DNA from: Rotaria socialis
Taxonomy: Eukaryota; Rotifera; Eurotatoria; Philodinida; Philodinidae
NCBI GenBank assembly: GCA_905331475.1
Contig: CAJNYU010001691.1
Location: 62,001 to 126,000, forward strand
DNA: 64,000 nt
Direction: 5' to 3'
The stretch's first letter is position 1, and each line of letters starts with the position of its first letter. Positions 62,466 through 64,000 of the stretch are shown here, one piece after another. The notes beneath the pieces are model-generated. The model had not been told where the DNA came from, searched no databases, and saw only the letters and a program-made list of their open reading frames with translations. Position numbers and translations under genes: made by a program.

Positions 62466-64000
62466 TATATACTTATGTTTTGATAGAAAATGATTATTCA
62501 TGAACATTAAAGTTTATCGTTCGAAAAAACGAATCCGGTTCCCTTCATTCGTATTGAAAACATTTTTCTGGAGTATAACATGAGAGCACACTAAATTAAA
62601 TTGAGATTTTTTTCTATTGACATGACTTCAAACAGAATGGATAAAAGCGATCAACACATCTGCTATTAGATTTGTGTTGAAAAAAGGATCATTGAATGTG
62701 CTCACAAGAAATGAAGTGATGATCTACACTTCAGTTATTACTAAAAAAAAGAACGAAATTTTACTTTGAAAAAAAAAACAAAGAGTTCATCACGACATGC
62801 AGATTTCAAGGATTTTAAAAGACAGCAATGAAGGGATAGGGAATGCAACAGTCATATAGCCACTGTATGATGAAGCATAGTGATTTGCAAGTCGTAGGTA
62901 AGATTAGAAAACTTGAAATGAGTTTTTAGTTTTTTATAGCAAAAAACAATACTAATTGCAATGAGAAGCAACCAGTGACAAAACAAAGCAAGAAAAAAAG
63001 AGGGTATGGATTTGGATGTTTTACATTTACCTGCATCCATACCCAACAGAACTCGAACAAGAAACCATGCTTTATTGCATATAACTATGTTGCTCCAACT
63101 GACGCTATCTGGAATAATGATTACCCACAGTCTATCACTATGTTCTCGATAACGTGTAAGCAAATCATTAAATGATTATTGCCGGCGTTTTACAAAGTCA
63201 TGAGACAACTGCAATAATACCGAGTAGTGTTGCACCCGAATGGTATAGATGTGGGCGTTCCTCGAGGAAATTCGCCCAAATCCATGTGCACATCAACACT
63301 TACTTAAATTTTGATTTTTCCATATGCACATACACCTCATCTCCTATATACCAATGAAATTTCAATATAATTTTAATGATGAAAATATTGTTCATTCAGA
63401 TCGTCTTTCAACGGTCGCAATCGAAAGAATTTGAGATGCTAAATCAAGCACTCTGCTTGCTATATGATAAAGATTGGAGATAAACTATGCACACGATTAG
63501 TCATTTCAAGAGACGGTAAAAATATTTGTTACAATTAGAGAACGCATCACATGTGATCGATTCTTGTCTTTATATCGATACATATGTTATTATTGATCAT
63601 CAAGGTGAAGCTTGTATTTCAATATTTACATGGCGTGACTTTAAAGAAAATGGTTTACACATGCAATCTAATGCGCAATAATGCAGTATTTTTCTATTTA
63701 GAGACTTTGAATCGTTGGACGATTACTCAAATCTACTAGCAGTCTGTTATTTTCTTAACAAGTAAGAACTCCTATCTACTTCAAAGTTTGGTGAGTGCAC
63801 AAAACAAAGACAGATAGAAGATGATCAAATTTTGATTCGTCAGAGTATAAATCAATCACGAGTTCTCTACGATTGATTTAAAGAGCAACTAAACCAAGGG
63901 GAAAGCAAGTGATTTAAATCAGCGAAGATTCGATTCAGTCTTAGTGATTTATCATGAGTTTGTATGACTACTGGGGTTATTCTGTGATTTTCAGCAACTT
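62466..64000. other. Intergenic after the NO VEIN-like gene
   Basis: No complete gene. Around 63530-63680 a 50-codon stretch with coding-like composition (containing DSCLYIDTYVIIDHQGEA) lies open but without start or splice sites; it may be a gene fragment. A minus-strand frame at 62852..63163 has no domain. The region ends in a partial transposon copy at 63894. Confidence 0.4.
63894..64000. mobile_element. Partial MITE copy cut by the window end
   Basis: Begins ccaaggggaaagc followed by gatttaaatc, close to the terminus of the 237-bp element at 7483..7719 (ccaaggggggaaaagc, gatttaaatc), and later has a gatttatcatgagttt block like the other's right end. Probably a diverged member of the same family. 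Its other end is beyond the window. Confidence 0.5.

Noticed and set aside
1..64000. CRISPR arrays, rRNA and tRNA genes, bacterial-type operons
   Set aside because: No regularly spaced repeats with unique spacers, no rRNA landmarks and no convincing tRNA cloverleaf were seen by eye. Gene structure is eukaryotic throughout. A tRNA scan could still find a missed tRNA.

Overview
The window reads as AT-rich animal nuclear DNA, most likely from a bdelloid rotifer. Protein-coding genes are cut by many short GT-AG introns (typically 47-70 nt). The content also fits: an arginine ADP-ribosyltransferase fused to leucine-rich repeats, a decayed DUF3494 ice-binding gene (a family otherwise best known from microbes), a NYN-domain gene, a pentapeptide-repeat membrane protein, and many short non-autonomous DNA transposons. 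The species assignment is inference; no rRNA or mitochondrial marker is present. Exon models were built by hand from splice sites and reading phase, and the completed models keep an open frame through every junction.

Layout. 0-0.55 kb: 3' end of a NYN-domain gene. 0.86-2.06 kb: a hAT-type remnant inside a repeat with inverted arrays of an 8-base motif. 3.1-7.9 kb and 14.7-19.0 kb: two copies of one segmental duplication. The left copy has a full CRAL-TRIO gene, a TMEM184-like gene and only the last three exons of an LRR gene. The right copy has only the broken 3' end of the CRAL-TRIO gene, a second TMEM184-like gene and the complete ART-LRR gene. That reciprocal truncation is what a simple tandem duplication leaves, but 6.8 kb of other DNA, including the ice-binding pseudogene, now sits between the copies. 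Each copy is the empty site for transposons in the other. 21.4-36.8 kb: mostly repeats and intergenic DNA, with prefoldin subunit 6, the pentapeptide-repeat gene, a cluster of G-rich telomere-like tracts, inverted-repeat elements and a Ty3/gypsy RNase H remnant.

36.8-62.5 kb is gene-dense: a receptor guanylate cyclase (19 exons, 1105 aa), a C-type-lectin adhesion GPCR (12 exons, 933 aa), a HIRA histone-chaperone orthologue on the minus strand (846 aa), and, divergent from it, a 17-exon gene for a 2666-aa NO VEIN-like protein joining a GHKL ATPase module to a C-terminal DUF3883 nuclease-like domain. 62.5-64 kb is intergenic and ends inside another short transposon copy.

The genes do not form one pathway: two are membrane receptors, two are housekeeping (HIRA, prefoldin), one is a lipid-binding protein, two are TMEM184 paralogues, and two (ART-LRR, NO VEIN-like) have domain mixes that suggest defence or stress roles without proving them. 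The most noteworthy items are the duplication with its filler, the ice-binding pseudogene, the ART-LRR gene with one LRR per exon, and the giant ATPase-DUF3883 protein.
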